The position numbers were made by a program, and so were the translations under genes. Source: Planctomycetota bacterium (GTDB taxonomy: Bacteria > Planctomycetota > UBA1135 > GCA-002686595). From it: a DNA stretch of 38,062 bases. This document shows positions 25,127 to 34,607 of this stretch, piece by piece. The DNA lies in NCBI GenBank assembly GCA_002720975.1, contig PBIX01000100.1, positions 1 to 38,062 on the forward strand, written 5' to 3'. The notes under the pieces were generated by a model. That model saw only the letters and a program-made list of their open reading frames with translations, ran no database searches and was not told the origin of the DNA. Numbering within the stretch: position 1 is the first letter of the stretch; each line of letters opens with the position of its first letter.

Positions 25127-26116
25127 TCAGGCACGTGCCTCGACGCGCAGCAGTTCCAAATCCCCATCGGATTCAGTGATCATGTAATTCGCCGCATCCG
25201 CTGGAAGGAGCCAGGCATCGCCAGCTTCCATGCGGCAAGCCTCATTCTCGCCCACTCTCAGGGCACCACTGCCCGCGAGGACAATGTAGATGCATGCACG
25301 CCCCTGCGTGTTGTCCCGGTAGTCCTCAAGAACCTGCAGCCACTGGACGCCGAAAGGACCCTCGTCCAGCAAGACGGCCATGGGGTTCACTGCGGCCTCA
25401 TCATCTACGCGAGCCCGTATGGGGCCCGGCGCATGGCGCCCGAAGGCGATGGCCTGCAGAGCCTCCTCACGATGCAGCTGCCTGCACTTGCCGTCCAGAC
25501 CCACGCGATCCCAGTCGTGAGCGCGATAGGTGGTATCCGAGTTCTGTTGGATCTCCACCAGGGTCAAGCCCGCACCGATTGAGTGCAGTGTGCCCGCGGG
25601 CACGTGGAAGAAGTCGCCGGGTCGTGGCGTGAAGCTCTGCAAGAGCTCAAGCACAGCCCCGTTCGCACTCGCATCCGCAAAGGCTGCGGCATCCACGCCG
25701 TCGCGCAAGCCCAGATACAGAACACTCCCCGGCTCGGCATCACAGACGTACCAGCACTCGTCCTTGGGTTCGGACCCCAGCCGTTTGGCCAGACCCTCGC
25801 CAGGATGGACCTGCAAGGAAAGCAACGCCGCCGTGTCGAGCCACTTGACGATGAGGGGGAAGCCGCCGCTGGCGGATCGGGCTGACTCTCCCAGCAACGC
25901 AGCTTCCTCGGACAGCATCAGGCCGTCCAACGTCCTCCCCGACAGGGGCCCTTCGGCCACATGCGACGCCTGCTCTGGCCGATCGCACAGCATCCAGGCC
26001 TCCCCTGCCTGGGAAGGCCAGGCGATCTCCCCACGCAATCGGTGTTGGAGGCGTTCGCCACCCCAGACACGTTGATAGGCCTGGGGTTCGAATCGGAGGG
26101 CTTGCTGCAGAGACAT
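25127..26116 (-). CDS. manA: Mannose-6-phosphate isomerase, class I
   Basis: Interconverts mannose-6-phosphate and fructose-6-phosphate. The 329-residue length matches the short (Bacillus-type) class I enzymes. The zinc ligands are Gln102 and His104 in SLQVHP, Glu120 in KDECWYV and His178 in PAGTLHSIG; catalytic Arg198 sits in TYRAHDW. The N-terminus has the family's VWGGERL. No fused GDP-mannose pyrophosphorylase domain is present. It is preceded by 111 bases separating it from recN, which contain a small AGGGG-CTT-CCCCT hairpin, so it may have its own promoter. It would supply mannose units, possibly for the GT87 glycosyltransferase elsewhere in the window, or allow growth on mannose. Confidence 0.93.
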   Translation of the reverse strand: MSLQQALRFEPQAYQRVWGGERLQHRLRGEIAWPSQAGEAWMLCDRPEQASHVAEGPLSGRTLDGLMLSEEAALLGESARSASGGFPLIVKWLDTAALLSLQVHPGEGLAKRLGSEPKDECWYVCDAEPGSVLYLGLRDGVDAAAFADASANGAVLELLQSFTPRPGDFFHVPAGTLHSIGAGLTLVEIQQNSDTTYRAHDWDRVGLDGKCRQLHREEALQAIAFGRHAPGPIRARVDDEAAVNPMAVLLDEGPFGVQWLQVLEDYRDNTQGRACIYIVLAGSGALRVGENEACRMEAGDAWLLPADAANYMITESDGDLELLRVEARA

Positions 26117-26227
26117 GGGTCAGGGAAGAACGGAACGGCCCAAGAGAATAGCGTCCTCTGCGGAGGGGAAGCCCCTGGAGGCAGAAACCCGTGGAATGGG
26201 CGTAGAAAGTGCGGCCGAAACGCGCGC

Positions 26228-28009
26228 CTACTGCGCAGCAAGTAGGCGGCGGGCCTCGGCCAGGGCCGTGGCCTGATCCCGGCCACCGCTGATCATATCT
26301 GCCACCTCGGCCATGCGATCGTCACCGGCAAGGGCCTGCACCCGGGTGCGTGTGCGACCCTCCTCCACGCTCTTGGCCACGCGGAGGTGGTGGGAGGCCC
26401 GGGCGGCAATGGGCGCAAGGTGGGTGACGCACAGGATCTGGTGGACGGCTCCAAGCCCCTGGAGGTGCGCAGCCACCTGGGGACCGAGCCGTCCCCCCAC
26501 TCCGGCGTCCACTTCGTCGAAGATCAGGGTCGGCGTGGATTGCTTTACAGCCAGCGCCCCCCGCAACGCCAGCATGATGCGCGCGGCCTCACCGCCCGAG
26601 GCGACCTCTCGCAAGGGGCTCGTGGACTCGCCGGGGTTGGCGGCCAACAGGAACTGCACGTCCTCAGCTCCACTCTCCCCAAAGTGCTTGCGGTCCGATG
26701 AGAGGGACTGCAGTTCCCCATCAACGTGCCCTTCCTCCCGTGACAGGAGGGCCACGTCGAACTCCGCATTGGGCAGACCCAACTCTTCCAGCCCACTGTG
26801 TACAGCCTCTCGAAGCCGCGGAATGAGCTCCGCGCGCCCCTGACTCAGACGCGCTGCCGCCTCTTCTACCCCGGCCCGCTTGCGGGCTACGTCGTCCAGC
26901 AGTTGATCGCGATCCAGCTGAGCGGATTCAAGGGTGCTCAACTCTTCACCGAGCTCGGCATGTTTCTGAGCCAGCCCGTCTCCATCCGTCCGGAACTTGC
27001 GCATCAGCCTCTCCAAGCTGCTGAGGCGCTCTTCCACCATCTCCAGCCGCTGAGGATTGGCCTCGACCCCGTCCGCGAAGGAGACCAGATTCGCAACGGC
27101 ATCCTCCAGGTGGGCGCTCACCTCACGCAGGCTCGCCGCAGCATCATCCAGCCCAGGAACGCGCCCGCGCCATTGCTCCAGCTGCCGCTCCGCCAAGCGC
27201 ACGCGATCCAAGGCCGCTTCGTCATGCTCCGAGAGGCTCCCCAGGATCCCGCCCAGCTCGGTGGATAGCTCACCCGCGTGCCGGAGCAACTCTCTCTCCT
27301 CCTGCAGGCCGAGAACTTCTCCATTCTGAGGGGCGAGGTCGCTGAGTTCGCTGATCTGAAAGCGCAGCAGATCGAGACGCTCCAGCCGGTCCGCCTCCTG
27401 AGATTCGAATTCCTCCAAGCGCTGCGCCTCTTCTAACCAGACCGCACGGCGCTCCCTGTATCCGGCCAGAGTGTCATCCAATCCGCCGAACGTGTCCAAC
27501 AGGGCGCGCTGCTCGGCCGCCTCGAATAGCCGTTGGTGATCGTTCTGCCCATGGATCTCCACGAGCTGAGAAGCCAGCTCACGCATCACCTTCTGCGTCA
27601 CGGGCCGGTGATTGATGTGCGCGCTACTGCGCCCATCCCTGGAGAGGGTGCGGGTCAAGATCAACTCGAGATCCAGCCCACCTTCGCCATCCGTCCCGTG
27701 GAACTCGCGCTCCTCGCGCCATTCCTCCAAGACCTCTGGCAGCTGATCCGCAAGCCACTTCTCCACCAGAGCGCCATAACCCGTTCGCCCCAGGCCCTGC
27801 ACGATGAAGCGCCCTTCGACTCTCGCTCGCTCGGCGCCGGCCCGGATCAGGCCCGAGCGCGCGCGGCGTCCGAGCAGCAGTTCGAGAGCATCGATGAGGA
27901 GGCTCTTGCCCGCCCCGGTTTCTCCGGTGATGACGTTCAAGGCCCCCTGAAATGAGAGGGACGCGCTCTCGATCAGGGCCAGGTCGCGGATGGTGAGTTC
28001 GGTCAGCAT
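26228..28009 (-). CDS. recN: DNA repair protein RecN
   Basis: SMC-like ATPase acting early in double-strand break repair. 593 residues from the ATG at 28009; the longer open frame upstream runs into the sulfatase gene. Walker A is GETGAGKS (29-36) and the N-terminal MLTELTIRDLALIES is typical. A long helical, coiled-coil-forming middle (about 180-420) follows, then the ABC signature ASGGE (470-474) and Walker B with TLIFDEVDAGVGG (494-506). It starts ten bases after the stop of the sulfatase gene, so it is probably transcribed with it; I see no LexA-type box in front of it, and this position would put it under the sulfatase/lipoprotein promoter. Confidence 0.97.
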   Translation of the reverse strand: MLTELTIRDLALIESASLSFQGALNVITGETGAGKSLLIDALELLLGRRARSGLIRAGAERARVEGRFIVQGLGRTGYGALVEKWLADQLPEVLEEWREEREFHGTDGEGGLDLELILTRTLSRDGRSSAHINHRPVTQKVMRELASQLVEIHGQNDHQRLFEAAEQRALLDTFGGLDDTLAGYRERRAVWLEEAQRLEEFESQEADRLERLDLLRFQISELSDLAPQNGEVLGLQEERELLRHAGELSTELGGILGSLSEHDEAALDRVRLAERQLEQWRGRVPGLDDAAASLREVSAHLEDAVANLVSFADGVEANPQRLEMVEERLSSLERLMRKFRTDGDGLAQKHAELGEELSTLESAQLDRDQLLDDVARKRAGVEEAAARLSQGRAELIPRLREAVHSGLEELGLPNAEFDVALLSREEGHVDGELQSLSSDRKHFGESGAEDVQFLLAANPGESTSPLREVASGGEAARIMLALRGALAVKQSTPTLIFDEVDAGVGGRLGPQVAAHLQGLGAVHQILCVTHLAPIAARASHHLRVAKSVEEGRTRTRVQALAGDDRMAEVADMISGGRDQATALAEARRLLAAQ

Positions 28010-28019
28010 GGTGGGGAGC

Positions 28020-29564
28020 CTAGAAGTACTTCTTCTTGATCCATTCTGGCTGGTGCCTATCAGGCTTGCGACTGCGTCCGGATAAGTCCACTTGTTTGGG
28101 TCCCAACTCGTCGGCCGTCCAAGGGGTCTTGTCAGCGAGCTCAGCTTGGCGGGCCAGAAGCAGGGCCCGCATGCGCTCCAGGGTGGGAGCATACTCAGGA
28201 TTGGCGGCCAGGTCGTGGATCTCCAGAGGATCAGCCTCGAGATCGAAGAGCAGGGTCACGTCGATCTTGGGGAAGCGGATGAGCTTCCAGCGCCCATCAC
28301 GCACGGCGAGTTGACTGCGCTGGTAGACGGTGAACAGGGACTCCCGGGTGGGAAGGCCGTCACCTCTGGCAAGAGCCAGAAAGCTCCGTCCCTCAACCTT
28401 CTCCCCAACCGGCACTGTCGCGACCTCGCACAACGTGGGGTAGATGTCGAAGAGGTAGGTCAGGGCCTCTCGCACCTCGCCCATTGGTATCCCCGGGCCG
28501 CGCAGGATGAGAGGGCAACCCATGGAGTGCTCGTAGAGATTCTGCTTGCCTAGCAACCCGTGGCTGCCCACGGCCAGGCCGTGGTCAGCGGAGTAGATCA
28601 CAAGGGTGTTCTCATCCAATTCCAAACGATCCAGGGTGTCCAGGATACGTCCCACCTGCTGGTCCACGTGGGAGATCAGACCGTAGTACTCCCCCAGTTG
28701 CTCCCCGACGACGAGCGGGTCCCGCGGCCAACCGGCAAGGACCTCGTCACGAACGACCAGGGTGCCCGTATCGAAAGCCCATGGGTGCTGGGGCAGGAAG
28801 TTGGCTGGTAGGGGCGGGAGGTTCGCGGCGTAGTGCTCGCGCCAGCGCACAGGGGGATCGCGGGGGTCATGGGGGGCGGTGAAAGCTACGTACGCAAAGA
28901 AGGGCTGATCACGATCGGATGCGCCGTAGCCCTCCAGAAACTTCACGGCCGCATCGGCGAAGATATCGGTGGAGTGCCCTTGGCCGGTTCTCTTGTCGGT
29001 GAAGCCCGAGCCATCATCCTTCAGGTCCTGCAGCGGCACACCGTTGTGATCGGACATCCCACCGAAGAAGACGGACCTGCCCTCGTCAAAGCTGCGCGCG
29101 AATGACCCCGAGCCGTTGTGCCACTTGCCTGTACCAAAAGTTCGGTACCCCCCCTTGCCCAGCGCCTCCCCGAGAGTGACGACCTGAGCCAGGTCACTCT
29201 TGACCCGGTGCAGGCTGCGGCCGCTCATCACCATGGCCCTCGAGGGCAGGCAGACAGCCCCACTGTTGGAACCCATGCAGTGGTTGTTCAAGAAACTCGT
29301 ACCCTCAGCCACCAACCTGTCGAGGCTCGGAGTCTTAATGAATTCGTTGCCCAGGGCAGCAATCGTGTCCGGGCGCTGGTCGTCCGCGAACAGGAACAGG
29401 ATGTTGGGCCGGGTGTTGGGCAGCGGCGCCGGGTCCGATCCGGAATCACTGCGGGCGCCCGCGAAGAGGGCACAGGTCAGGACGGCGAGGGCGAGAGCGC
29501 GGGCCACGGGCACCCGGGTCAAGAGCACAGGGCGGGCCGGGTTCTCCCCACCGAGGCCCTTCAC
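28020..29564 (-). CDS. S1-type sulfatase, exported
   Basis: 514 residues, GTG start overlapping the stop of the lipoprotein gene (GTGA). A signal sequence is at about 20-37 (ARALALAVLTCALFAG). The sulfatase core begins with RPNILFLFADDQRPDT (metal-binding Asp61/Asp62); the modification site is CLPSR (105-109), where Cys105 is converted to formylglycine by a sulfatase-modifying enzyme; GTGKWHN gives Lys147 and His149. Downstream are the SADHG metal site and the LFDLEADPLEIHDLA segment typical of bacterial iduronate/choline-sulfatase-like enzymes. Substrate unknown; probably a sulfated polysaccharide or ester. The protein ends in a basic tail (PDRHQPEWIKKKYF). Its tight coupling to a lipoprotein upstream and recN downstream is unusual. 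Confidence 0.94.
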   Translation of the reverse strand: MKGLGGENPARPVLLTRVPVARALALAVLTCALFAGARSDSGSDPAPLPNTRPNILFLFADDQRPDTIAALGNEFIKTPSLDRLVAEGTSFLNNHCMGSNSGAVCLPSRAMVMSGRSLHRVKSDLAQVVTLGEALGKGGYRTFGTGKWHNGSGSFARSFDEGRSVFFGGMSDHNGVPLQDLKDDGSGFTDKRTGQGHSTDIFADAAVKFLEGYGASDRDQPFFAYVAFTAPHDPRDPPVRWREHYAANLPPLPANFLPQHPWAFDTGTLVVRDEVLAGWPRDPLVVGEQLGEYYGLISHVDQQVGRILDTLDRLELDENTLVIYSADHGLAVGSHGLLGKQNLYEHSMGCPLILRGPGIPMGEVREALTYLFDIYPTLCEVATVPVGEKVEGRSFLALARGDGLPTRESLFTVYQRSQLAVRDGRWKLIRFPKIDVTLLFDLEADPLEIHDLAANPEYAPTLERMRALLLARQAELADKTPWTADELGPKQVDLSGRSRKPDRHQPEWIKKKYF

Positions 29565-30073
29565 TCTGAACGGACGTAGACCTTGCTGGCGGCCACGCTC
29601 ATGTTCCCCAGATCATCGATGGTGAGCTTGCCCGTGACGACCACCTCGGAGAGATGGTCCAAGCCGTGGAAACCCCTGGCCGTCTCCTTGACCGGGGCTT
29701 CGTTCTCCGTGAACTCCACTATCAAGGTGCCCAACTTGAGCGCTGCCGGATCCTCGCAACAGTAGTCCCAGGGCGTCGAGCAGTGGTCGGGCTCATCCAT
29801 TGCGGCGCAACTCGTGAGAGCCATGTCCGCCAGAGTGAAGGCCGAGCGCTCGGAGATATCGCGCACCCTGCCCTCAACAATGACGTCCGCTCCCGAGTTC
29901 CCACCGACCCTCAAGGACGCAACGCTCTTGGCCTGGGCGGGCTCGGTGGCACTGTGGAAACGCTCAGAGAGGACGGGCCAGCCTTCCATTACCTCGACTT
30001 CTGAGGAGCTGCAGCTCGAGAGTGCGAGGGTCGAAAAGGCGAGAAGGGTGAAGAGGGGTTTACACATCATCAT
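29561..30073 (-). CDS. Cys-rich lipoprotein, possibly OB-fold
   Basis: 170 residues. The start is one of three consecutive ATGs (30073, 30070, 30067). A lipoprotein signal ends in LALSSC (lipid attachment at Cys21). The mature part contains a beta-rich stretch (VIVEGRVRDI at 64-73, LGTLIVEF at 114-121, EVVVTGKLTID at 143-153) suggestive of an OB-like fold, interrupted by a loop holding four cysteines: Cys89, Cys98, and Cys105/Cys106 in CSTPWDYCCE (98-107). This Cys/His/Asp-rich loop looks like a metal or redox site. No family that I can name securely. It lies 61 bases downstream of the second FtsX gene and overlaps the sulfatase start, so it links the exporter operon to the sulfatase. Confidence 0.75.
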   Translation of the reverse strand: MMMCKPLFTLLAFSTLALSSCSSSEVEVMEGWPVLSERFHSATEPAQAKSVASLRVGGNSGADVIVEGRVRDISERSAFTLADMALTSCAAMDEPDHCSTPWDYCCEDPAALKLGTLIVEFTENEAPVKETARGFHGLDHLSEVVVTGKLTIDDLGNMSVAASKVYVRSE

Positions 30074-30134
30074 GGATAGGGAGCGAAGAAGAGGTTGGAG
30101 ACAGTAGCACGGCAGGGTTGTTTGGAGGTGTAGA

Positions 30135-31277
30135 TCAAGTGTCCTTGAGGGCCAGGGCCACCGAAATCCTGGAGGCGCGGAACGCGGCGGGCGCCACACC
30201 CAGGATGCCCAATAGGAACGCTCCTGCAAAACCGACAAGGATGCTGACCGCATCGAGCTCGAGGGCAAAAGCGCTCATGGCCAAGCCAACCGAGGTGCCG
30301 TCCAGGGCGAAGCGGGCCACCATCAGGCCTGCCAGACCGCCCGCACAGGCCAGGAGTACCGACTCCTGGGCCAGGGATCTGGCCAGGTGCCAGCCGGAGT
30401 AGCCAACGGCCCGCAGGGTGGCCAGCTCACGCATCCGGTCCTGGACCGCAGCCCCCATGGTGTTGGCGCCACCGAACAGCGCGGCTCCGGCGATGATCAC
30501 GGCCAGGGCCCAGGCCATGCTTCGAATCGGTCCGAAGTAGTCGGTCAACTCGCGATAGTAGACGGCGGTCGGGATCATCACGAGCTCCAGATCGAGCCTG
30601 CGGGCCGTGAAGAGACTGAGATCGGCGAAGTCGCTGGAGGCCATGCGCACGAACAGAACGGAGTCGTCGTCGCGCTGGACAATGCCTCTCAGGGGCGCCA
30701 CCGGCGTCCACAGTTCCGCCTCGAGGGTGGTCCCCGGAGCAGAGAAAGTACCCACGATTTCAAAGGGGGAGCTCTCGATCCAGAGCACCTCGCCCAGAGA
30801 CAGCGCTGAAGGATCGACGCCCATCTGGCTGGCAGCCAAACGCCCCACAAGGACCTCGCCCGTGTGCGGAAGGCGACCCGATGTCACAGTCACGGCTTCA
30901 TGGATGGAGTAGGCCTCGTCGGAGACACCGCGCACGAATCCCGGGTAGATCGGCCCATCCTCGGCCCCCAGGCGCACACTGGTTCCCATGTGGATCTCAC
31001 CCGAGGTGGCCACAACACCCGGTACCGAGGCGCCCACGAGCTCGCCAAGCCCGGCGGAGATCGAAGAGCGAACCACGTCACGCTGGGCAACGGACGACAG
31101 GAGTATGGCTGTATCGGACTGAGCTGCTCCGGAGAAGGTCCCATCGAGACCGCGCACAAATGAGGTCGTGGCCACCAGGAGCGCCGTGACCAATGCACTT
31201 GCTCCGGCGGTCAAGAGGGTGCGCAGCGGGTGGCGCATCAGATTCCTGATGGCGTAGTCGAGCGGCAGACCTCTCAC
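30135..31277 (-). CDS. FtsX-family ABC transporter permease, second subunit
   Basis: 380 residues, GTG start overlapping the stop of the first permease (GTGA). One N-terminal membrane helix (about 20-41) is followed by a large extracytoplasmic MacB-like core domain (about 50-250) and three C-terminal helices (about 253-275, 305-330, 345-368), the standard FtsX/MacB permease layout. The segment MRELATLRAVGYSGWHL after the second helix is the coupling motif that docks on the ATPase. It ends a tight TolC-adaptor-ATPase-permease-permease run. Unlike MacB there is no fused ATPase domain. Confidence 0.93.
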   Translation of the reverse strand: MRGLPLDYAIRNLMRHPLRTLLTAGASALVTALLVATTSFVRGLDGTFSGAAQSDTAILLSSVAQRDVVRSSISAGLGELVGASVPGVVATSGEIHMGTSVRLGAEDGPIYPGFVRGVSDEAYSIHEAVTVTSGRLPHTGEVLVGRLAASQMGVDPSALSLGEVLWIESSPFEIVGTFSAPGTTLEAELWTPVAPLRGIVQRDDDSVLFVRMASSDFADLSLFTARRLDLELVMIPTAVYYRELTDYFGPIRSMAWALAVIIAGAALFGGANTMGAAVQDRMRELATLRAVGYSGWHLARSLAQESVLLACAGGLAGLMVARFALDGTSVGLAMSAFALELDAVSILVGFAGAFLLGILGVAPAAFRASRISVALALKDT

Positions 31278-32416
31278 GTCGCACTCCTCAATGAGGCCAC
31301 GATGGGCGCGCGCGCCGAACGGATGGCGGGTGCCAGGCCGGCCAGGGCTCCGGTTGCGAGGGCGATGCCCAGACCGCGAGCGAAGAGCGCGGGCGAGGTG
31401 GCGAAGTTCACAGCCACGCCCTCGGTGCCGATGGAAAGGTGCATCCCGTTCAGAATCGCAAGTGAAACCCCAAGGCCCACAAGCGCACCCAGGAAGCTCA
31501 GGGCAATGCTCTCCGCCAGCACGACCCAGGCAAGGTGCTCCTCACGGAATCCGAGCGTTCGGAAGACGCCGAACTCGCGCACCCTCTCCTGCACGGACAT
31601 GAAGACCGTGTTGGCTACCAGGGCCAGGACGACGATCACGCAGGCCAACCCCAGTAGGCGTCCGATACCGAGAATCTCTCGCAGGTCACGGGTCGCCCGC
31701 TCCAGAAATGCCACCTGGGCGCGTGTGTCGGTCGGCTCCTCGGCCGTCTCGAACAGGCTGTCTATCTCGCGAGAGACCGAACGGGCCATCGAAGCGTCCG
31801 TCACCTTCACTTCAAATTGGGTCACTGTTCCCAGGCGATTGACGGGCCCTGCGCGCTGAAGGAACTCCAGGTGCGTCAGAATCAGCCCCTCTTCGACGGC
31901 GGCCTCCGACTCGAAGATGCCGCGCACCTTCACGTCTATCTCGCCGAAACGGAAGGTGTCCCCGACGCTCAAGCCCTTGCGGGCGGCGAAGTCCGCCCCC
32001 ACCAGGGCGGCGTCGTGCTCGGTTCGGAACTGCTCCATGTTCCCATCGGTCAGCTGAATGGCTCGAGCCTTGAGCAGGGAATCCACGGGAGAGCCCTGAA
32101 AGGCCACAAGATCCAGGCTTGCGCGGCAGTTGTTCAGGAAGACCTTGACCGGTAGGACCGACTCCACGCCAGGCACGTCGGCGATGCGACTGGCGTACCA
32201 CTCGGGCAGGAAGGAGGTCTGCGGACAGTAGCGGTTCTTGCGATAGACGATCAGCGTACGCGCGGACTCGTCTCCGGAGAGGGCTTCACCCATGCCCATG
32301 CTCAGACTCTCCACGAGCATGAGCAGAGTCATGGCGCACGCAATCCCGCACACCGACAGCAAGGTGCGACCGGGGCGGCGAAAGAGGTTCCGCCAGATGA
32401 GCTTGGTGAGCTTCAC
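31274..32416 (-). CDS. FtsX-family ABC transporter permease, first subunit
   Basis: 380 residues, GTG start overlapping the ATPase stop (GTGA). Layout: N-terminal helix about 18-38 (LLSVCGIACAMTLLMLVESL), large external domain (about 45-260) and three C-terminal helices (about 262-285, 310-335, 350-370). The coupling motif reads QERVREFGVFRTLGFREEHL. It is paralogous to the next permease but clearly diverged, so the pair should form a heterodimer served by the single ATPase. The external domain carries two cysteines (RYCPQTS and NNCRAS), perhaps a disulfide. Confidence 0.93.
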   Translation of the reverse strand: MKLTKLIWRNLFRRPGRTLLSVCGIACAMTLLMLVESLSMGMGEALSGDESARTLIVYRKNRYCPQTSFLPEWYASRIADVPGVESVLPVKVFLNNCRASLDLVAFQGSPVDSLLKARAIQLTDGNMEQFRTEHDAALVGADFAARKGLSVGDTFRFGEIDVKVRGIFESEAAVEEGLILTHLEFLQRAGPVNRLGTVTQFEVKVTDASMARSVSREIDSLFETAEEPTDTRAQVAFLERATRDLREILGIGRLLGLACVIVVLALVANTVFMSVQERVREFGVFRTLGFREEHLAWVVLAESIALSFLGALVGLGVSLAILNGMHLSIGTEGVAVNFATSPALFARGLGIALATGALAGLAPAIRSARAPIVASLRSAT

Positions 32417-33117
32417 GCGCGGGTAGCCTCCGATTCACCGGGCGGCATCGCGTGCAGTTGGCCCTTGTCAAGGTGCATGACGCGTGTGCCGTGCTCGGCC
32501 GCTCGTGGGTCGTGCGTGACCATCACAATCGTCTTGCCGCGCTCCGAATTGAGTCGCTGCAAGAGATGAAGGATTCCAGCCGCGGACTCGGCGTCCAGGT
32601 TACCCGTGGGTTCGTCGGCCAGGATCAGATCGGGGTCCGTCACCAGGGCGCGAGCGATGGCGACGCGCTGCTCCTGGCCGCCCGAGAGTTGCCCCGGACG
32701 GTGGTGGGCACGGTCGGTGAGACCCACGGCCTCCAGAGCCAAGCTCACCCGCTGATGACGCTCCTGCCTTGAGAGGGGCAGCAGCCACAAGGGCAGGTCC
32801 ACGTTCTCATAGGCCGTCAGAACGGGGACAAGGTTGGCCTGCTGGAAGACGTAGCCGATGTGATCGGAGCGCCAGCGGGCAAGTTCGCGAGACGAGGCGG
32901 CGGTCAGGTCGGTTCCCGCCACTTCGATCCGGCCCTCATCCGCCTCGTCGATACCGGCCAGGAGGTTCAGGAGGGTTGTCTTGCCGCTACCTGATGGACC
33001 CAGCAGCACGAAGAACTCGCCCGCCTCAATCGTCAGGTCCACCGCCTCAAGGGGGGTGACCGCATGTTCGCCCTTGGTGTAGCGCCGCGTCACGCTCGTC
33101 AGATTGGCAAAGCTCAT
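32413..33117 (-). CDS. ABC transporter ATPase, LolD/MacB type
   Basis: 234 residues, single nucleotide-binding domain. Walker A GPSGSGKT (40-47), Q-loop Gln92 in VFQQANLVP, signature LSGGQ (144-148), Walker B LILADEP (164-170), D-loop NLDAES and switch His202. This is the subclass that powers FtsX-like permeases for lipoprotein release or mechanotransmission-type export. Start ATG overlaps the adaptor stop (ATGA) and its own stop overlaps the first permease start, so subunits are made in series from one message. Confidence 0.96.
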   Translation of the reverse strand: MSFANLTSVTRRYTKGEHAVTPLEAVDLTIEAGEFFVLLGPSGSGKTTLLNLLAGIDEADEGRIEVAGTDLTAASSRELARWRSDHIGYVFQQANLVPVLTAYENVDLPLWLLPLSRQERHQRVSLALEAVGLTDRAHHRPGQLSGGQEQRVAIARALVTDPDLILADEPTGNLDAESAAGILHLLQRLNSERGKTIVMVTHDPRAAEHGTRVMHLDKGQLHAMPPGESEATRA

Positions 33118-34607
33118 TGAGTTGAATTCCCTTGGATCTCGATCCGATTCCCTTCCTCCAGCTGCTGGCGTCCTTCGTCCACGACCTTGTCACTGATGTT
33201 CAGGCCAGAGAGGACCTCGGTTTGGTCGCCACGGACGTTGCCCAGGGTGAGGGTGCGCTTCGCGGCCAGTCCCGTCGCTCCATCCACCACCCAAACACTC
33301 TCGCCCTCAAGAACCCGTGAGGGAACGAGGACGATTCTCGAAGCCTCTGCGGAGCCTGCTGGCTCACTGCTGTCACCCGTCCCGAAGAACCGGGCCTGCA
33401 CGAGCATCTCGGGCCGTAGCAGTTCGTCCTCATCATTCACGCGCACGTGTACCTGCAAGGTGACCTTCTGAATGTCCGCTTTTTGAACCACGCGCAACAC
33501 CTCACCCTGATAGGGCTGGCCCTTGCGCGACTCCGAGAGGATCTCGACGCGTTGGCCCATTTGGAGCCCGGACACATCGGCCTGAGGCACATCCACCCGC
33601 ACGCGCAGAGAGTTGGGGTCGTAGAGAGTGCAGACCGATTCGTCCTTCAGGGTCATGCCTGGCACAGCGAGCCTGGCCAGAACCACTCCGTCCACGGGAG
33701 CGCGAACGACCATGCGATCCAATCGCAGGCTGGCTTCCCGTAGGCGAGCCTGAGCCACCTGCACCTCTGCGGTCGCACGCTTGGATCGGGTCCGTGCCAG
33801 ATCCAGACGGTCTTTGAACAGCAGGCGCACATCGGAGGCAGCGCGGTCGAACACGGCCTGGGCTGAATCCACCGCGGCACGGGCCAACGCGGTATGGGCC
33901 TTCAAGCCCTCCAGCTTGGCACGGGCTTGCACGACAGCGGACTGGGCACTCTCCACCTGCCAGGGGCTTGTGGCTCCTGCCTTCTCCAGGTCGACCTGCA
34001 CGCGCAGCGTGGATTCCGCCAGCTTCAACTGCTCTGCACCTTCGATTTCGGCCGCAGCCTGTTTCTCTGCGGCAGCCTTGGCCCCATTCAGGTTGGCGTC
34101 ACTCGTGGCCACGGCGAGCTTGGTCTCGATGCCCTCCTGGAGGCGTTCGCGCCCGATAATCATGCCGGTCTCCACCAATTCGGCTTGGCGCACCTCCAGC
34201 ACGGCCTCGGCTTCGTCCAGAGCGATCCGTGCATCCTGGTCGACCAGCTGTGCGACAGGGTCACCTGAGCTGACCTTGTCCGACTCCTCCACGAGCACCT
34301 CTTCGACTGTGCCGGGGGCGAGTGTCGGAACCTGAATAGGGAAGGGGTCGGGCTCGACCCAACCTGCGGCCTGAAGGACGACCTGACCTGCGGACGATGC
34401 CCCAGCAGCAGCCGGCTGGGGCCGGATGACACTCACCTGGACCACAGGGGCGAAGTAATCCTGCAGCGTTGTGGCCAGGACTCCGGCGAACCCCAGCAGG
34501 ATCACGGTCGGGATCAGCCAGCGGAGCGGACTTCGCCTGGGCGGGTTGATGGAAGCCTGGGGCCGGGCGAGAGCCTCAAGGTCGATGTCGGATTTCACTG
34601 CGTTCAC
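33114..34607 (-). CDS. Periplasmic adaptor (HlyD/MacA-like membrane fusion protein)
   Basis: 497 residues, GTG start overlapping the TolC-type gene stop (GTGA). One membrane anchor at about 30-49 (WLIPTVILLGFAGVLATTL), a first half-lipoyl segment (APGTVEEVLVEESDKVSSGDPV split around 97-118), a long Ala/Glu/Arg-rich coiled-coil hairpin (about 127-295) with a hinge near GATSPWQVES, then the second half-lipoyl segment (VRAPVDGVVLARLAVPGM region) and a beta-barrel and membrane-proximal domain. Such proteins bridge an inner-membrane transporter to a TolC channel. The unusually long hairpin suggests a wide periplasmic span. Confidence 0.93.
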   Translation of the reverse strand: MNAVKSDIDLEALARPQASINPPRRSPLRWLIPTVILLGFAGVLATTLQDYFAPVVQVSVIRPQPAAAGASSAGQVVLQAAGWVEPDPFPIQVPTLAPGTVEEVLVEESDKVSSGDPVAQLVDQDARIALDEAEAVLEVRQAELVETGMIIGRERLQEGIETKLAVATSDANLNGAKAAAEKQAAAEIEGAEQLKLAESTLRVQVDLEKAGATSPWQVESAQSAVVQARAKLEGLKAHTALARAAVDSAQAVFDRAASDVRLLFKDRLDLARTRSKRATAEVQVAQARLREASLRLDRMVVRAPVDGVVLARLAVPGMTLKDESVCTLYDPNSLRVRVDVPQADVSGLQMGQRVEILSESRKGQPYQGEVLRVVQKADIQKVTLQVHVRVNDEDELLRPEMLVQARFFGTGDSSEPAGSAEASRIVLVPSRVLEGESVWVVDGATGLAAKRTLTLGNVRGDQTEVLSGLNISDKVVDEGRQQLEEGNRIEIQGNSTQ

